Source: Pseudotamlana agarivorans (GTDB lineage: Bacteria; Bacteroidota; Bacteroidia; Flavobacteriales; Flavobacteriaceae). Taken from it: a stretch of DNA of 64,000 bases. The DNA lies in contig NZ_LXEI01000014.1 in assembly GCF_001642835.1 (NCBI RefSeq), positions 62,001 to 126,000 on the forward strand. Reading direction: 5' to 3'. The notes beneath the pieces are model-generated. The model did not search any database. It was given only the letters and a program-made list of their open reading frames with translations, and was not told where the DNA came from. Of the stretch, positions 53,294 through 62,341 are shown in pieces. Both the position numbers and the translations under genes were made by a program. Each line of letters starts with the position of its first letter. The stretch's first letter is position 1.

Positions 53294-54420
53294 ATCTCTT
53301 AAAAAAATCCATTAAAGTTTTCCTATTACTCCTTTGCATAGGCTTGAGTTCTTGCAAGGATCATTCCTACCCAGAACTTGAAGATGGCCTGTATGCGGAG
53401 CTTGAAACTTCAAAAGGAACCATGTTAGCGAAGCTTAGTTTTGAAAAAACACCTGTAACTGTAGCCAATTTCGTTTCACTTGCCGAAGGCACGAACACCT
53501 TGGTGAAAGCACCTTACAAAGACAAAAAATATTATGATGGCACCATTTTTCATCGTGTCATGAACGACTTTATCATTCAAGGGGGCGATCCAACCGGTAC
53601 TGGTAAAGGAAATCCAGGTTACCGTTTTATGGATGAATTTCACTCCGATTTAAAACATGACAAACCTGGCATGCTTTCCATGGCCAATCCTGGAAAGAAC
53701 AGCAATGGGAGTCAGTTTTTCATCACCGATATTGCCAAACCGCATCTAGACCATGTGCATACTGTTTTTGGTGAAGTGATAGAAGGTCTTGATGTTTTAG
53801 ATTCTATTTCGAATGTTAAAACTAACGACAAGCACAGCCCCCTAACTGATGTGGTTTTAAAGCATGTTAGAATTATTCGAAAAGGAAAAGCTGCAGAATC
53901 GTTTAATGCACCAAAAGTTTTTCAAAAACATTTTGCTGAGCAAGAACGTCTCGAAAAGGAGAAAATTGAAAAAGCAGCTGCTATCTTAAAGGCTACTCAC
54001 GATAAATTTGAAGCTCAAAAAGCAAAAGCGACTACCCTTGATTCTGGATTACAGTTTTATATCTCTGAAAAAGGCGAAGGAAAAAAACTTCCTAAAAACT
54101 CCAAAGCACTCGTGGACTATTCGGTGTTTTTTGTTGACGGAAAATTAATTGGCACTAGTAAATTAGATGTCGCTGAAGCCCTTGGTGCCGTAAATAAAAA
54201 ACGTAAATTTGCCAACAAATATCATCCTATCACTGCCGAACTAAAACCCAATGCTCACATGATTCCCGGATTTAAAGAAGGTTTACAACAATTACATGTT
54301 GGCGATAAAGCTACTTTATTTATTCCGTATCATTTAGCATATGGCGATAGCGGTACTAAAGGGATCCCTGGTAAATCAAACCTCATTTTTGAAGTTGAAG
54401 TTTTAGAACTTTTAAAATAA
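53290..54420 (+). CDS. Cyclophilin-FKBP fusion peptidyl-prolyl isomerase lipoprotein
   Basis: A 376-residue lipoprotein (IGLSSC, Cys22). It joins two unrelated isomerase folds. A cyclophilin domain spans about 30-200, with ETSKGTMLAKLSFEKTPVTVANFVSLAEG, FHRVMNDFIIQGGDPTGTG and GSQFFITDIAKPHLDHVHTVFGEV. A helical linker spans about 205-240. An FKBP domain spans about 255-376, with LVDYSVFFVDGKLIGTS and MIPGFKEGLQQLHVGDKATLFIPYHLAYGD. It would act as a periplasmic chaperone on membrane-associated substrates. It is directly coupled to gldI by a 4-nt overlap. Confidence 0.92.
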   Translation: MNLLKKSIKVFLLLLCIGLSSCKDHSYPELEDGLYAELETSKGTMLAKLSFEKTPVTVANFVSLAEGTNTLVKAPYKDKKYYDGTIFHRVMNDFIIQGGDPTGTGKGNPGYRFMDEFHSDLKHDKPGMLSMANPGKNSNGSQFFITDIAKPHLDHVHTVFGEVIEGLDVLDSISNVKTNDKHSPLTDVVLKHVRIIRKGKAAESFNAPKVFQKHFAEQERLEKEKIEKAAAILKATHDKFEAQKAKATTLDSGLQFYISEKGEGKKLPKNSKALVDYSVFFVDGKLIGTSKLDVAEALGAVNKKRKFANKYHPITAELKPNAHMIPGFKEGLQQLHVGDKATLFIPYHLAYGDSGTKGIPGKSNLIFEVEVLELLK

Positions 54421-54436
54421 AATAAGCTCAAAATCT

Positions 54437-55366
54437 ATGCATGCATTAAAATTTGATTGGAATCCTATTTCTGGAATAGATATCGCAGGAAGTTTCAAAA
54501 TTCACTTTTACAGCCTCATGTGGGTTACTGCGTTTATTCTAGGATGGTATATCATGAAACGCATTTTTACCAAAGAAAAAGTATCTCTAACTTATCTAGA
54601 TCCGCTTTTTATTTACACGGTTTTAGCCACCATGATTGGGGCTCGATTAGGCCACGTATTATTTTATCAATCGGAATTGATATCAGAAGACTTTTTTAGC
54701 ATCTTTTTACCTTTCAAGTTCAAGGGTGGTTTTGAGTTTACAGGGTTTCAAGGACTTGCTAGTCATGGTGCTGCAATTGGAATTATTATTGGCATGTATC
54801 TATACCGTAAAAAGTATAACTACAAGTCACTGCTTTGGATTTTAGACCGCGTTGTAATTCCTGTAGCGTCTGGAGCCATTTTTATTCGTATTGGAAACTT
54901 TATAAACTCTGAAATTATAGGTAAGGTAACCGATTCTAATTTTGGAGTACGCTTTATTCAAGACCAATATTACAAGAGAGAAGTAATGCAGCTTACAGGT
55001 ATCAATGACGTACAAAAAGCCTATGATGCCGTTGCCACGGACCCTAAATTCCAAAACTTATTAGATGCTGTGCCTTACAGACACCCTTCGCAACTTTACG
55101 AGTCGTTTTGTTACATTTTTGTCTTTTTAATTTTATGGTATTTCTATTCTAAAACCACTAAAAAAGATCAAACAGGATTTTTATTCGGCTTGTTTTTAGT
55201 CCTTTTATGGAGCATCCGATTCTTTATTGAGTTCACCAAAGAGCCTCAAGGCGAAGAATACATTAATTGGTTGAACCTTAACACAGGACAATGGTTAAGT
55301 ATCCCGTTTGTATTAATAGGACTCTATTTCATGTTTGTTTACAAGCCAAAATCTCAAGTAAAATAA
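54437..55366 (+). CDS. lgt: Prolipoprotein diacylglyceryl transferase
   Basis: A 309-residue inner-membrane enzyme that adds diacylglycerol to the lipobox Cys of prolipoproteins. The conserved SHGAAIGIIIGMYLY and RIGNFINSEIIGKVTD blocks, seven hydrophobic helices and YRHPSQLYESFCYIFVFLILW with the final RFFIEFTKEPQ are typical. It follows two lipoprotein genes in the same operon, a logical arrangement. The length is slightly above the E. coli Lgt (291). Confidence 0.96.
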   Translation: MHALKFDWNPISGIDIAGSFKIHFYSLMWVTAFILGWYIMKRIFTKEKVSLTYLDPLFIYTVLATMIGARLGHVLFYQSELISEDFFSIFLPFKFKGGFEFTGFQGLASHGAAIGIIIGMYLYRKKYNYKSLLWILDRVVIPVASGAIFIRIGNFINSEIIGKVTDSNFGVRFIQDQYYKREVMQLTGINDVQKAYDAVATDPKFQNLLDAVPYRHPSQLYESFCYIFVFLILWYFYSKTTKKDQTGFLFGLFLVLLWSIRFFIEFTKEPQGEEYINWLNLNTGQWLSIPFVLIGLYFMFVYKPKSQVK

Positions 55367-55367
55367 T

Positions 55368-55847
55368 ATGTTCCTCAAAAGACACCTTTGTTTTGTATTA
55401 GCTTTATTAGTCCTTTCAGCATGTAAAGACCAAAAAAAAGACATTAAACAAACCGAGGTGTCGTTTAGCAAAGAAGGTGAACTCACTATTTTTAGCACGG
55501 AAAACACACCAAAAACCACTTTGGACATAGAAATTGCAGACACCGATTTTGATATTCAAACTGGATTAATGTATAGAAATTCTATGCAAAAAAACCAAGG
55601 CATGCTTTTTGTTTTTGATGATGAACAAGAGCGCTTTTTTTACATGAAAAACACTAAGATCCCATTAGACTTAGTTTATATCGCCGCGAACAAAAAAATT
55701 GTAAGTTTTCAAGAAAACGCCAAGCCATTCGATGAATCTTCATTACCATCTAATGTTCCTGCACAGTTTGTTTTAGAAATTAATGCGGGATTGGTCAACA
55801 TCTGGAATCTTAAAATTGGTGACAGCATTCAGTTCACTACAAAATAG
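55368..55847 (+). CDS. DUF192 family lipoprotein
   Basis: A 159-residue lipoprotein (VLSAC, Cys19). The DUF192 core is TLDIEIADTDFDIQTGLMYRNSMQKNQGMLFVFDDEQERFFYMKNTKIPLDLVYIAANKKIVSFQENA. The family is widespread and of unknown function. It is the last gene of the lgt run; its ATG is 1 nt after the lgt TAA. The following 220 nt (55848-56067) hold no gene. Confidence 0.93.
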   Translation: MFLKRHLCFVLALLVLSACKDQKKDIKQTEVSFSKEGELTIFSTENTPKTTLDIEIADTDFDIQTGLMYRNSMQKNQGMLFVFDDEQERFFYMKNTKIPLDLVYIAANKKIVSFQENAKPFDESSLPSNVPAQFVLEINAGLVNIWNLKIGDSIQFTTK

Positions 55848-56067
55848 CATTGAGACTACTAAAACAAACCTCTTTATCCTTTCAAAACACCGTTTATTGC
55901 CTTAAGCGGTAATTAAAGCTTTACATATCACGATTTTTCTTATATTTACAATACGCCATGGCTGTATGTCTACTATTTAATTTACAATCATTTAACAAGC
56001 TTTAGCACATGGCTTCAAATTAATTCATTAAAGTTGTTCATAAAACACTAAAAAACCTTCAAAAATT

Positions 56068-56802
56068 ATGAAAAACCATTTATTCGCGCTTACCCTCCTC
56101 CTTATCACCTCCTTGGGGTTTGCTCAAACCACCAAAGAAATTGACTCGACAGCCATCTTCATTCTTGACAAAATGAGTGCTGTTATCGGGGATTTAGAGT
56201 CTGTTAATTTTCATTTAAGCAGTTCTAACGATAAAATTAATGAGGACAAAGACATTATAAAAGAATATCACGAAAGTAATATTTCAATTTCTGGACCAGA
56301 CAAACTTCATATTCGTGTCAATGGGTCAGATGAAGACCTAGCTTATTGGTATGATGGCTCATTCATTACTTATTACAACTACAATGAAAACAACTATGTG
56401 ACCTTAGAAGCTCCAGAAACCACACTAGAAATGATAGATGACATGCACCATCAATATGATTTCCAGTTTCCTGCAGCCGATTTTTTCTATCCTGCCTTTA
56501 CTGATGACTTAATAGAAGCCTTTGATAGTATTAAATTCTTAGGAAGAAAAACATTAAAAGGAGAAGACTGCTACCACATTCAGGCCATCAATAAAAATTT
56601 AAATGTGCAAATATGGGTTTCAGCTCAACCCGACGTTTTACCAAAACACTTTGTTATTATTTATAAAAACAAATCTAATTTGCAATATGAGTCTACTTTT
56701 AGCAACTGGACATTAAATCCCGTTATCCCAGAATCGAAGTTTCATTTCTTAGCGCCTCCAAATGCAAAACTAATTAGCATATTAAAAAAGGGGAATTCTT
56801 AA
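56068..56802 (+). CDS. DUF2092 family secreted protein
   Basis: A 244-residue protein with a signal peptide (LFALTLLLITSLGFAQ) and the DUF2092 pattern: an early AIFILDKMSAVIGDLESVNFHLSS, a central DKLHIRVNGSDEDLAYWYDGSFITYYNYNENNYVTLEAP, and a C-terminal DCYHIQAINKNLNVQIWVSAQPDVLPKHFVIIYKN. The fold is LolA/LppX-like, as in outer-membrane lipid carriers, but its substrate is unknown. It precedes the DUF6515 gene by 19 nt, a pairing that suggests a joint envelope function. Confidence 0.82.
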   Translation: MKNHLFALTLLLITSLGFAQTTKEIDSTAIFILDKMSAVIGDLESVNFHLSSSNDKINEDKDIIKEYHESNISISGPDKLHIRVNGSDEDLAYWYDGSFITYYNYNENNYVTLEAPETTLEMIDDMHHQYDFQFPAADFFYPAFTDDLIEAFDSIKFLGRKTLKGEDCYHIQAINKNLNVQIWVSAQPDVLPKHFVIIYKNKSNLQYESTFSNWTLNPVIPESKFHFLAPPNAKLISILKKGNS

Positions 56803-56821
56803 TCAATAAAACATCATTATC

Positions 56822-57865
56822 ATGACCACATATTCATTAAACATAAAACATAAATTAGGCATTCTTCTCGTATTTTTAGCTTTAGCTTTTCCTACCGATC
56901 TGATAGCTCAACGCATGAGTCATGGCGCTTCACGTGGAGGCGGCAGAACCATGTCTAGAGGTGGTGGGGGTGCTAGCCACAGCATGTCGAGACCTAAAAC
57001 CACGCCAAGCAGATCCAACAATAGAGCAACAACAACCAATAGAGCCACGCCTAAAAGAACTATTAATGGTGGAAGCGCTAATAAGAGTCGAAGCTTTTCT
57101 GGAAATTCAAAGGGAAAAGTTACGAATAAATCAACTACAAGACCTAACCTTAGTACTAATAGAAAAACCTCAACTGTAAAGCGTACCTCTAACAATAAAA
57201 TAGGGAATAACAGCGGAAATAAAATTGGTAACAAAACGCATATCGGTAATAACAATGTTAATATTAACGTAAATAACAGCCACCATAACAACAATATTAG
57301 AAATACCCGTGTAAGATCAAGTCATGTGCGTTACACAAGACCTCCATATCGCTACGGTGGTCGTGGATATTATTGTCACCGACCATATTATTACCACCCT
57401 TACAGACCTTATTACTGGGGGCCTGTGTGGCATCCTTGGGGATATTTTGTAGCCTCTTTAGCAAGAACTGCTATCATTGTAGCTATTATTAGTGACAACG
57501 AAGAAGACAAAAAAGAAGAATATCATTATGATAATGGTACCTATTACCTAAAAACAGAAGAAGGCTTTGTTGCTGTTCAAGCACCTGTTGGCGCGCAAGT
57601 TCCTTCCATCCCAAAAGAAGCTCAAGAAGTTAAAGTTAACGAAACCAACAATTACTATTACGGTGGCGCTTTTTATGAGCAAAACAAAGATGGCTATATT
57701 GTAGTTCCTGCTACAGCTGGAACCATTGTTCCTGGATTACCAGAAGGTGGCGAGGAAGTAAAAATAGGTGATGTGACTTATGTACAATTTGGAGAAACCT
57801 ATTACCAACCAATACAAGTAGACGGTAAAGACATGTATGAAATTGTTGAAGTAAAAGAAGAATAA
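56822..57865 (+). CDS. DUF6515-like secreted basic protein
   Basis: A 347-residue protein with a signal peptide ending in TDLIAQ (about residue 29). A long low-complexity Gly/Arg/Ser/Asn/Thr-rich region (about 30-180) carries RGGG stretches, then His/Asn runs and a Tyr/His/Pro-rich stretch. A hydrophobic helix (VASLARTAIIVAIISD, about 210-225) and two tandem similar motifs follow: YYLKTEEGFVAVQAPVGAQVP and FYEQNKDGYIVVPATAGTIVP, then a third YVQFGETYYQ. These tandem 'Y-x-G-F/Y-x-V-V' motifs match DUF6515. Biased composition, no enzyme motif. A terminator follows. Confidence 0.72.
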   Translation: MTTYSLNIKHKLGILLVFLALAFPTDLIAQRMSHGASRGGGRTMSRGGGGASHSMSRPKTTPSRSNNRATTTNRATPKRTINGGSANKSRSFSGNSKGKVTNKSTTRPNLSTNRKTSTVKRTSNNKIGNNSGNKIGNKTHIGNNNVNINVNNSHHNNNIRNTRVRSSHVRYTRPPYRYGGRGYYCHRPYYYHPYRPYYWGPVWHPWGYFVASLARTAIIVAIISDNEEDKKEEYHYDNGTYYLKTEEGFVAVQAPVGAQVPSIPKEAQEVKVNETNNYYYGGAFYEQNKDGYIVVPATAGTIVPGLPEGGEEVKIGDVTYVQFGETYYQPIQVDGKDMYEIVEVKEE

Positions 57866-57898
57866 ATATCACTTAAATAAAGCATGCAATAGGTCAAA

Positions 57899-57942
57899 AA
57901 AAACAAGCTTATAATTATTTAAATAAGCTTGTTTTTTTTTAT
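57899..57942 (+). terminator. Terminator after the DUF6515-like gene
   Basis: ACAAGCTTAT pairs with AATAAGCTTGT (57903-57931), followed by nine T residues. Confidence 0.9.
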
Positions 57943-57992
57943 TACCAATGACTGAAAGCTTTTCTCATTTGAAATAATTCAAAAGGACTCGA

Positions 57993-60158
57993 ATGAATAA
58001 AAAAACAAAAATCGTCATTCTTTCTATTTTAGGCGTTATTCTAATTGCGCTAGCCATACTTCCTACCCTAGTGAAAAACTACGCTATAAAAAATAGTAAA
58101 GCCCTCTTAGGTAGACAAATTAACATTGGAGATTTAAAGTACAACTACTTCACAAGTACAGTTAAGGTTTACGATTTTAAACTATTTGAGGCTAACGAAC
58201 AAGATTATTTCGTTTCATTAGACACTTTTATTTTAAATTTAAACCCGCTTAAACTTATTAAAGATAAAGTTGAAATCGATAAACTTTACCTCAGCCATTT
58301 AACTGTAAATACAGTTATGAAAGATTCTACTTTTAATTTTGATGATCTTCTTGCCTTTCATTCTAGTACAGACACCATTACTGAGAAAGAAAAGGAACCA
58401 CTAAAATTTAGCGTTTCAGATATTTCATTAAAACATGCTAATTTCTATTTCGATGATCAAAACATTAATAAGGAAACCCATATTGAAGACTTCGATTTTA
58501 TCATCCCCTACGTTAGTTGGGATCAGGAAGAAAAAAGTAATGCCGACCTAAAATTCAATTTGAAAAATGGAGGTTATTTTAAATCTATATTAAATGTACA
58601 TCCTTCGAGCGGCGAATTTGATGCTCATTTCACCATTAGCGACTTACAATTAAAACCTTTTTACGAATACGTTGCCGAGCACGCTCATATTAATAGTCTA
58701 GAAGGGCTTATAAATTCTGAAATACAAATTAAAGGCAATACTAATGAAGCTTTAAAATCAATCGTATCGGGCAAGGTTGATATCAGTAATTTTGAAATGA
58801 CCGATACTTACAACAAGCCATTTTTAGCAGCAAAACACATTGCATCCGATTTAAAAGAAATCGATTATTTTAACAGCTCATACACTCTTGAAACCTTAAA
58901 AATAAACGGTTCGTATTCCTTTTTTCAACTAGATTCTACATCAAATAATTTTTTAAGAATATTTAAATTAGACACAGCAACACCTGAAGTTGTAGAAAAT
59001 AAAGGCGACACCTTATCTAATTCCAATACCTCTTCTGATAATGAATTGCATTACGCCATAAATCACCTAGTCGTTCAAAACGGCATTTTAGACTATACCG
59101 ATAATTTAACAGGAGAACCATTTAACTACCATTTAAGTGAGATTGAAATTAATTCTAAAGCCATTACAAGTAACACTAATTGGATCGATATTTATTCCAC
59201 CATGCTACTTAATAATCGAGGCACTTTAAAAGCCAATTTAGGCATTAACCCAAATGATTATTACAACTCGACATTAGATATTTCGATTGAAAACTTTCTA
59301 CTACCAGATTTAAACATCTATACAAATTATTATATGGGACATAGTATCCTACAAGGTGACATGTATTATACTTCCAAATCTAAAATAGTAGATGGCCAAA
59401 TTGAAAGTGAAAACAAATTACTGGTAAAAAATGCTTCGTTAGAAAACACTAAGGGCGGACTCTATAACTTGCCTTTAAAATTTGCCTTCTTCCTGCTTAC
59501 CGATAAAAACGGTGACATCCATCTAGATGTTCCAGTACGTGGCAATCTAAACGACCCAGATATTAACGTCGGTAAAATTGTTTGGCAGACCTTTAAAAAT
59601 GTAATTGGAAAAACCGTTGCTGCCCCTGTAAATTTTCTTGTTGGCTTAGTAGGCGGTGAAAAAAAGGACTTGGAAGAAATCGATTTGACTTATACCGACA
59701 GTATTCCTACTGAAAAAGCATATAAACAGCTAGGCAAACTCATAGAACTAGAACAGAAAAAACCAGACTTAAAAATTAATCTAACGTATTTCTCTGATAG
59801 AAACCTACAAGCTGAAGCCCTGGCTAAAGCTGAAATAGGAAAATCATTTAAACAAGAAACTGGTAAAGACTTCGAGAAACAAGAAAAAGAATTCGAAAAG
59901 TTCGTATTAAAAAAAGTAGAGTCCGATTCGTTAGATTTTAACGGCGCCATAAACAAACTGGTAAGTCAAACTCAAAAAGATAGCCTCGTTACAGCTTTTG
60001 AAACTCATTTAATTCAGAATACTGAAAGCTATATTAAAGCACAAGCCCCATTCAGCAAAATTGAAATCGAAAAAGGAAAACTTAAAGATCCCGAAAACAC
60101 CGGAACTTTCCCGAAATTTAAAATAAGTTATGGTTTAAAAGAAGAAAATGCTAATTAA
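57993..60158 (+). CDS. DUF748/AsmA-like envelope protein
   Basis: A 721-residue protein anchored by an N-terminal helix (VILSILGVILIALAILPTLV). It is rich in short beta segments with the DUF748 pattern (NIGDLKYNYFTSTVKVYDFKLFEANEQDYFVSLDTFILNLNPLKLIKDKVEIDKLYLSHLTVN). The C-terminal ~150 residues turn Lys/Glu-rich and helical. The family is related to AsmA/TAM-like proteins, which are thought to bridge or scaffold lipid transport between membranes. It is monocistronic, following a terminator. Confidence 0.8.
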   Translation: MNKKTKIVILSILGVILIALAILPTLVKNYAIKNSKALLGRQINIGDLKYNYFTSTVKVYDFKLFEANEQDYFVSLDTFILNLNPLKLIKDKVEIDKLYLSHLTVNTVMKDSTFNFDDLLAFHSSTDTITEKEKEPLKFSVSDISLKHANFYFDDQNINKETHIEDFDFIIPYVSWDQEEKSNADLKFNLKNGGYFKSILNVHPSSGEFDAHFTISDLQLKPFYEYVAEHAHINSLEGLINSEIQIKGNTNEALKSIVSGKVDISNFEMTDTYNKPFLAAKHIASDLKEIDYFNSSYTLETLKINGSYSFFQLDSTSNNFLRIFKLDTATPEVVENKGDTLSNSNTSSDNELHYAINHLVVQNGILDYTDNLTGEPFNYHLSEIEINSKAITSNTNWIDIYSTMLLNNRGTLKANLGINPNDYYNSTLDISIENFLLPDLNIYTNYYMGHSILQGDMYYTSKSKIVDGQIESENKLLVKNASLENTKGGLYNLPLKFAFFLLTDKNGDIHLDVPVRGNLNDPDINVGKIVWQTFKNVIGKTVAAPVNFLVGLVGGEKKDLEEIDLTYTDSIPTEKAYKQLGKLIELEQKKPDLKINLTYFSDRNLQAEALAKAEIGKSFKQETGKDFEKQEKEFEKFVLKKVESDSLDFNGAINKLVSQTQKDSLVTAFETHLIQNTESYIKAQAPFSKIEIEKGKLKDPENTGTFPKFKISYGLKEENAN

Positions 60159-60289
60159 CAAAAATGATAAGGGGCTCAAAACGCACAAATTAGTAGCAAA
60201 TTACATTTAATAACTATCTTTTAACACTATTTATAATCATATAATATAATCAAAATAATTACCTTTAAGCTTTAATCAATCCTTATTTT

Positions 60290-61831
60290 ATGACAAATTT
60301 ACGAAAACTTGGAGTTCTGATGATGTTCTCCCTTCTTGCATCATCTGTTACGGCTCAAAAAAAACCGAATATCCTAGTCCTTTGGGGGGATGATATTGGA
60401 CAATCCAATATTAGTGCTTATACCTTTGGAATTACGGGCTACAAGACCCCAAACATTGACCGTATCGCCAAAGAAGGCACCATGTTTACAGATTACTATG
60501 CCGAGCAAAGTTGTACTGCTGGTCGTTCATCTTTCATTTTAGGCCAGAGCGTATTTCGTACGGGCTTAAGTAAAGTTGGTATGCCAGGTGCAAAAGAAGG
60601 TATCAGTGAAAAAGACCCTACTATTGCCGAACTTCTAAAACCATTAGGTTATGCCACAGGTCAATTTGGAAAAAACCACTTAGGAGATCGTGATGAGCAC
60701 TTACCTACAAACCATGGTTTTGATGAGTTCTTCGGTAACTTATATCACTTAAATGCTGAAGAAGAACCAGAATTAAGAGATTACCCAGACCCAGCTAAAT
60801 ACCCGAATTTTAGAAAGAAATTTGGACCGCGAGGAGTGATTCACTCAACTGCTGATGGTAAAGTAGAAGATACTGGACCATTAACTAAAAAACGTATGGA
60901 AACTATTGATGACGAATCATCAAAAGCTGCCATGGACTGGATTAGAAAACAACACAAAGCAGGAAAACAATGGTTCTGCTGGTGGAATGGTACACGTATG
61001 CACTTTAGAACACACGTAAAAGCAGAGCATACAGGAATTTCTGGACAAAATGAATATGGTGACGGTATGGTTGAGCACGATATGCATATCGGTTTATTCT
61101 TAGATTTATTAGATGAATTAGGAATTGCTGACAATACCATTGTGATGTATTCTACAGATAATGGACCACACAAAAACACATGGCCAGATGCTGGTATCAA
61201 TCCGTTTAGAGGAGAAAAGAATACCAACTGGGAAGGTGGATGGAGAGTACCAGCTATGATAAGATGGCCAGGTGAAATCCCTGCAGGAACTGTAGCTAAC
61301 GATATCTTTTCTGGCATGGACTGGATGCCTACTTTCTTAGCTGCTGCTGGAGATGATAAGGTAAAAGAAAAACTATTAAAAGGTCACTCTGCAAACGGTA
61401 AAACCTTTAAAGTACACTTAGATGGTTACAACATGTTACCATACTTAAAAGGTGAGGAGAAAAAAGGAAGACGTGAAGAAATATTTTATTTCTCTGATGA
61501 TGGTGACTTAACTGCGTTACGTTACAATGATTGGAAATTAATTTTCATGGAACAAAGAAGTCCTGGAACATTACAAGTATGGGCTGAGCCATTTACTGTA
61601 TTACGTTTACCAATGATTTACAACTTAAGAAGAGACCCTTATGAGTTTGCAAGCATCACATCAAACACCTATTACGATTGGTTATTAGATCACGCATTTT
61701 TACTTGTACCGGCACAAGCTTATGTTGCTAAATTCCTAGGAACATTTAAAGATTATCCGCCTAGAGCTAAAGCAGCAAGTTTTAGTTTAGATAAAGTAAT
61801 GGATAAACTAGCCACTCCTACAAATAATTAA
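60290..61831 (+). CDS. Type I (S1) arylsulfatase with a C-T-A-G-R active site
   Basis: A 513-residue secreted sulfatase. Signal peptide: hydrophobic residues 9-20 ending SVTAQ. The formylglycine motif is C75-T-A-G-R79 (SCTAGRSSFILGQ), with Ala in place of the usual Pro of C-x-P-x-R. D34 and D35 (WGDDIG) and the TDNGPHKN block supply metal ligands. A formylglycine-generating enzyme must mature it. It would remove sulfate esters, plausibly from algal glycans or aromatic sulfates; the substrate is not readable. A -7-like box (TACCTTTA, 60260-60267) lies upstream. Confidence 0.9.
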   Translation: MTNLRKLGVLMMFSLLASSVTAQKKPNILVLWGDDIGQSNISAYTFGITGYKTPNIDRIAKEGTMFTDYYAEQSCTAGRSSFILGQSVFRTGLSKVGMPGAKEGISEKDPTIAELLKPLGYATGQFGKNHLGDRDEHLPTNHGFDEFFGNLYHLNAEEEPELRDYPDPAKYPNFRKKFGPRGVIHSTADGKVEDTGPLTKKRMETIDDESSKAAMDWIRKQHKAGKQWFCWWNGTRMHFRTHVKAEHTGISGQNEYGDGMVEHDMHIGLFLDLLDELGIADNTIVMYSTDNGPHKNTWPDAGINPFRGEKNTNWEGGWRVPAMIRWPGEIPAGTVANDIFSGMDWMPTFLAAAGDDKVKEKLLKGHSANGKTFKVHLDGYNMLPYLKGEEKKGRREEIFYFSDDGDLTALRYNDWKLIFMEQRSPGTLQVWAEPFTVLRLPMIYNLRRDPYEFASITSNTYYDWLLDHAFLLVPAQAYVAKFLGTFKDYPPRAKAASFSLDKVMDKLATPTNN

Positions 61832-61844
61832 AAATTTATAAAAT

Positions 61845-61874
61845 AAGGGGTAGACTGAGTTCTACCCTTTTTTA
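61845..61874 (+). terminator. Terminator after the arylsulfatase gene
   Basis: GGGTAGA pairs with TCTACCC (61848-61867), followed by TTTTTT, 14 nt after the stop codon. Confidence 0.88.
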
Positions 61875-61893
61875 CCAAAAAAAACAAAACAAT

Positions 61894-62259
61894 ATGAAAA
61901 AAGTTATCTGGTTAACATTAGGACTTATGTTTTCGGCATTTACAATGTCTGCACAACTTCCAATTAGTTCTTCTGATCTAAAAAGCATCAGTACAACAAC
62001 GAAATTAAGTGAATCTCAAACTGAAAAAGTTGAAAAAGCTTTACTTACTGATAAAGATTTACAATCTAAAACAATTGATTACTTAAAATCAAACCCTGAA
62101 ACGTCAAAATCTATTTTAGATTTAGCCTCTAATAGCTCAGGAAATACAGATCTTATGAAATCTATCTTAGGCGACAATGCTTTAGCTACTTATGCGATTG
62201 ATTACATTGCTAAAAACCCAAAATTACTAAAACAAGCCTTGAAGGTTGTAGGCCTTTAA
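61894..62259 (+). CDS. Small secreted helical protein of unknown function
   Basis: A 121-residue protein with a signal peptide (VIWLTLGLMFSAFTMSAQ). The mature part is helical and polar: SSSDLKSISTTTKLSESQTEKVEKALLTDKDLQSKTIDYLKSNPETSKSILDLAS, then a repeated-looking ILGDNALATYAIDYIAKNPKLLKQALKVVG. The two halves share the D-Y-[LI]-x-x-N-P pattern (IDYLKSNPE and IDYIAKNPK), so it may be an internal duplication. No named family was recognised. It follows the sulfatase terminator closely, so it has its own promoter or reads through. Confidence 0.6.
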   Translation: MKKVIWLTLGLMFSAFTMSAQLPISSSDLKSISTTTKLSESQTEKVEKALLTDKDLQSKTIDYLKSNPETSKSILDLASNSSGNTDLMKSILGDNALATYAIDYIAKNPKLLKQALKVVGL

Positions 62260-62283
62260 TTTGAGTTTATACCATTTCAATCA

Positions 62284-62325
62284 TAAAAAAACGTCTGAAA
62301 AATTAATTTCAGACGTTTTTTATTT
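62284..62325. terminator. Bidirectional terminator between two convergent genes
   Basis: AAAACGTCTGAAA/TTTCAGACGTTTT is a perfect 13-bp stem with a 6-nt loop, flanked by A and T runs. It serves both the plus-strand 61894 gene and the minus-strand mdh gene. Confidence 0.93.
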
Positions 62326-62341
62326 ATAAAGATTATTCAGC

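Noticed and set aside
56920-57294. Minus-strand 124-codon frame rich in Leu/Val
   Set aside because: Antisense to the low-complexity region of the DUF6515-like gene; composition only mirrors the Asn/Lys/Arg repeats.
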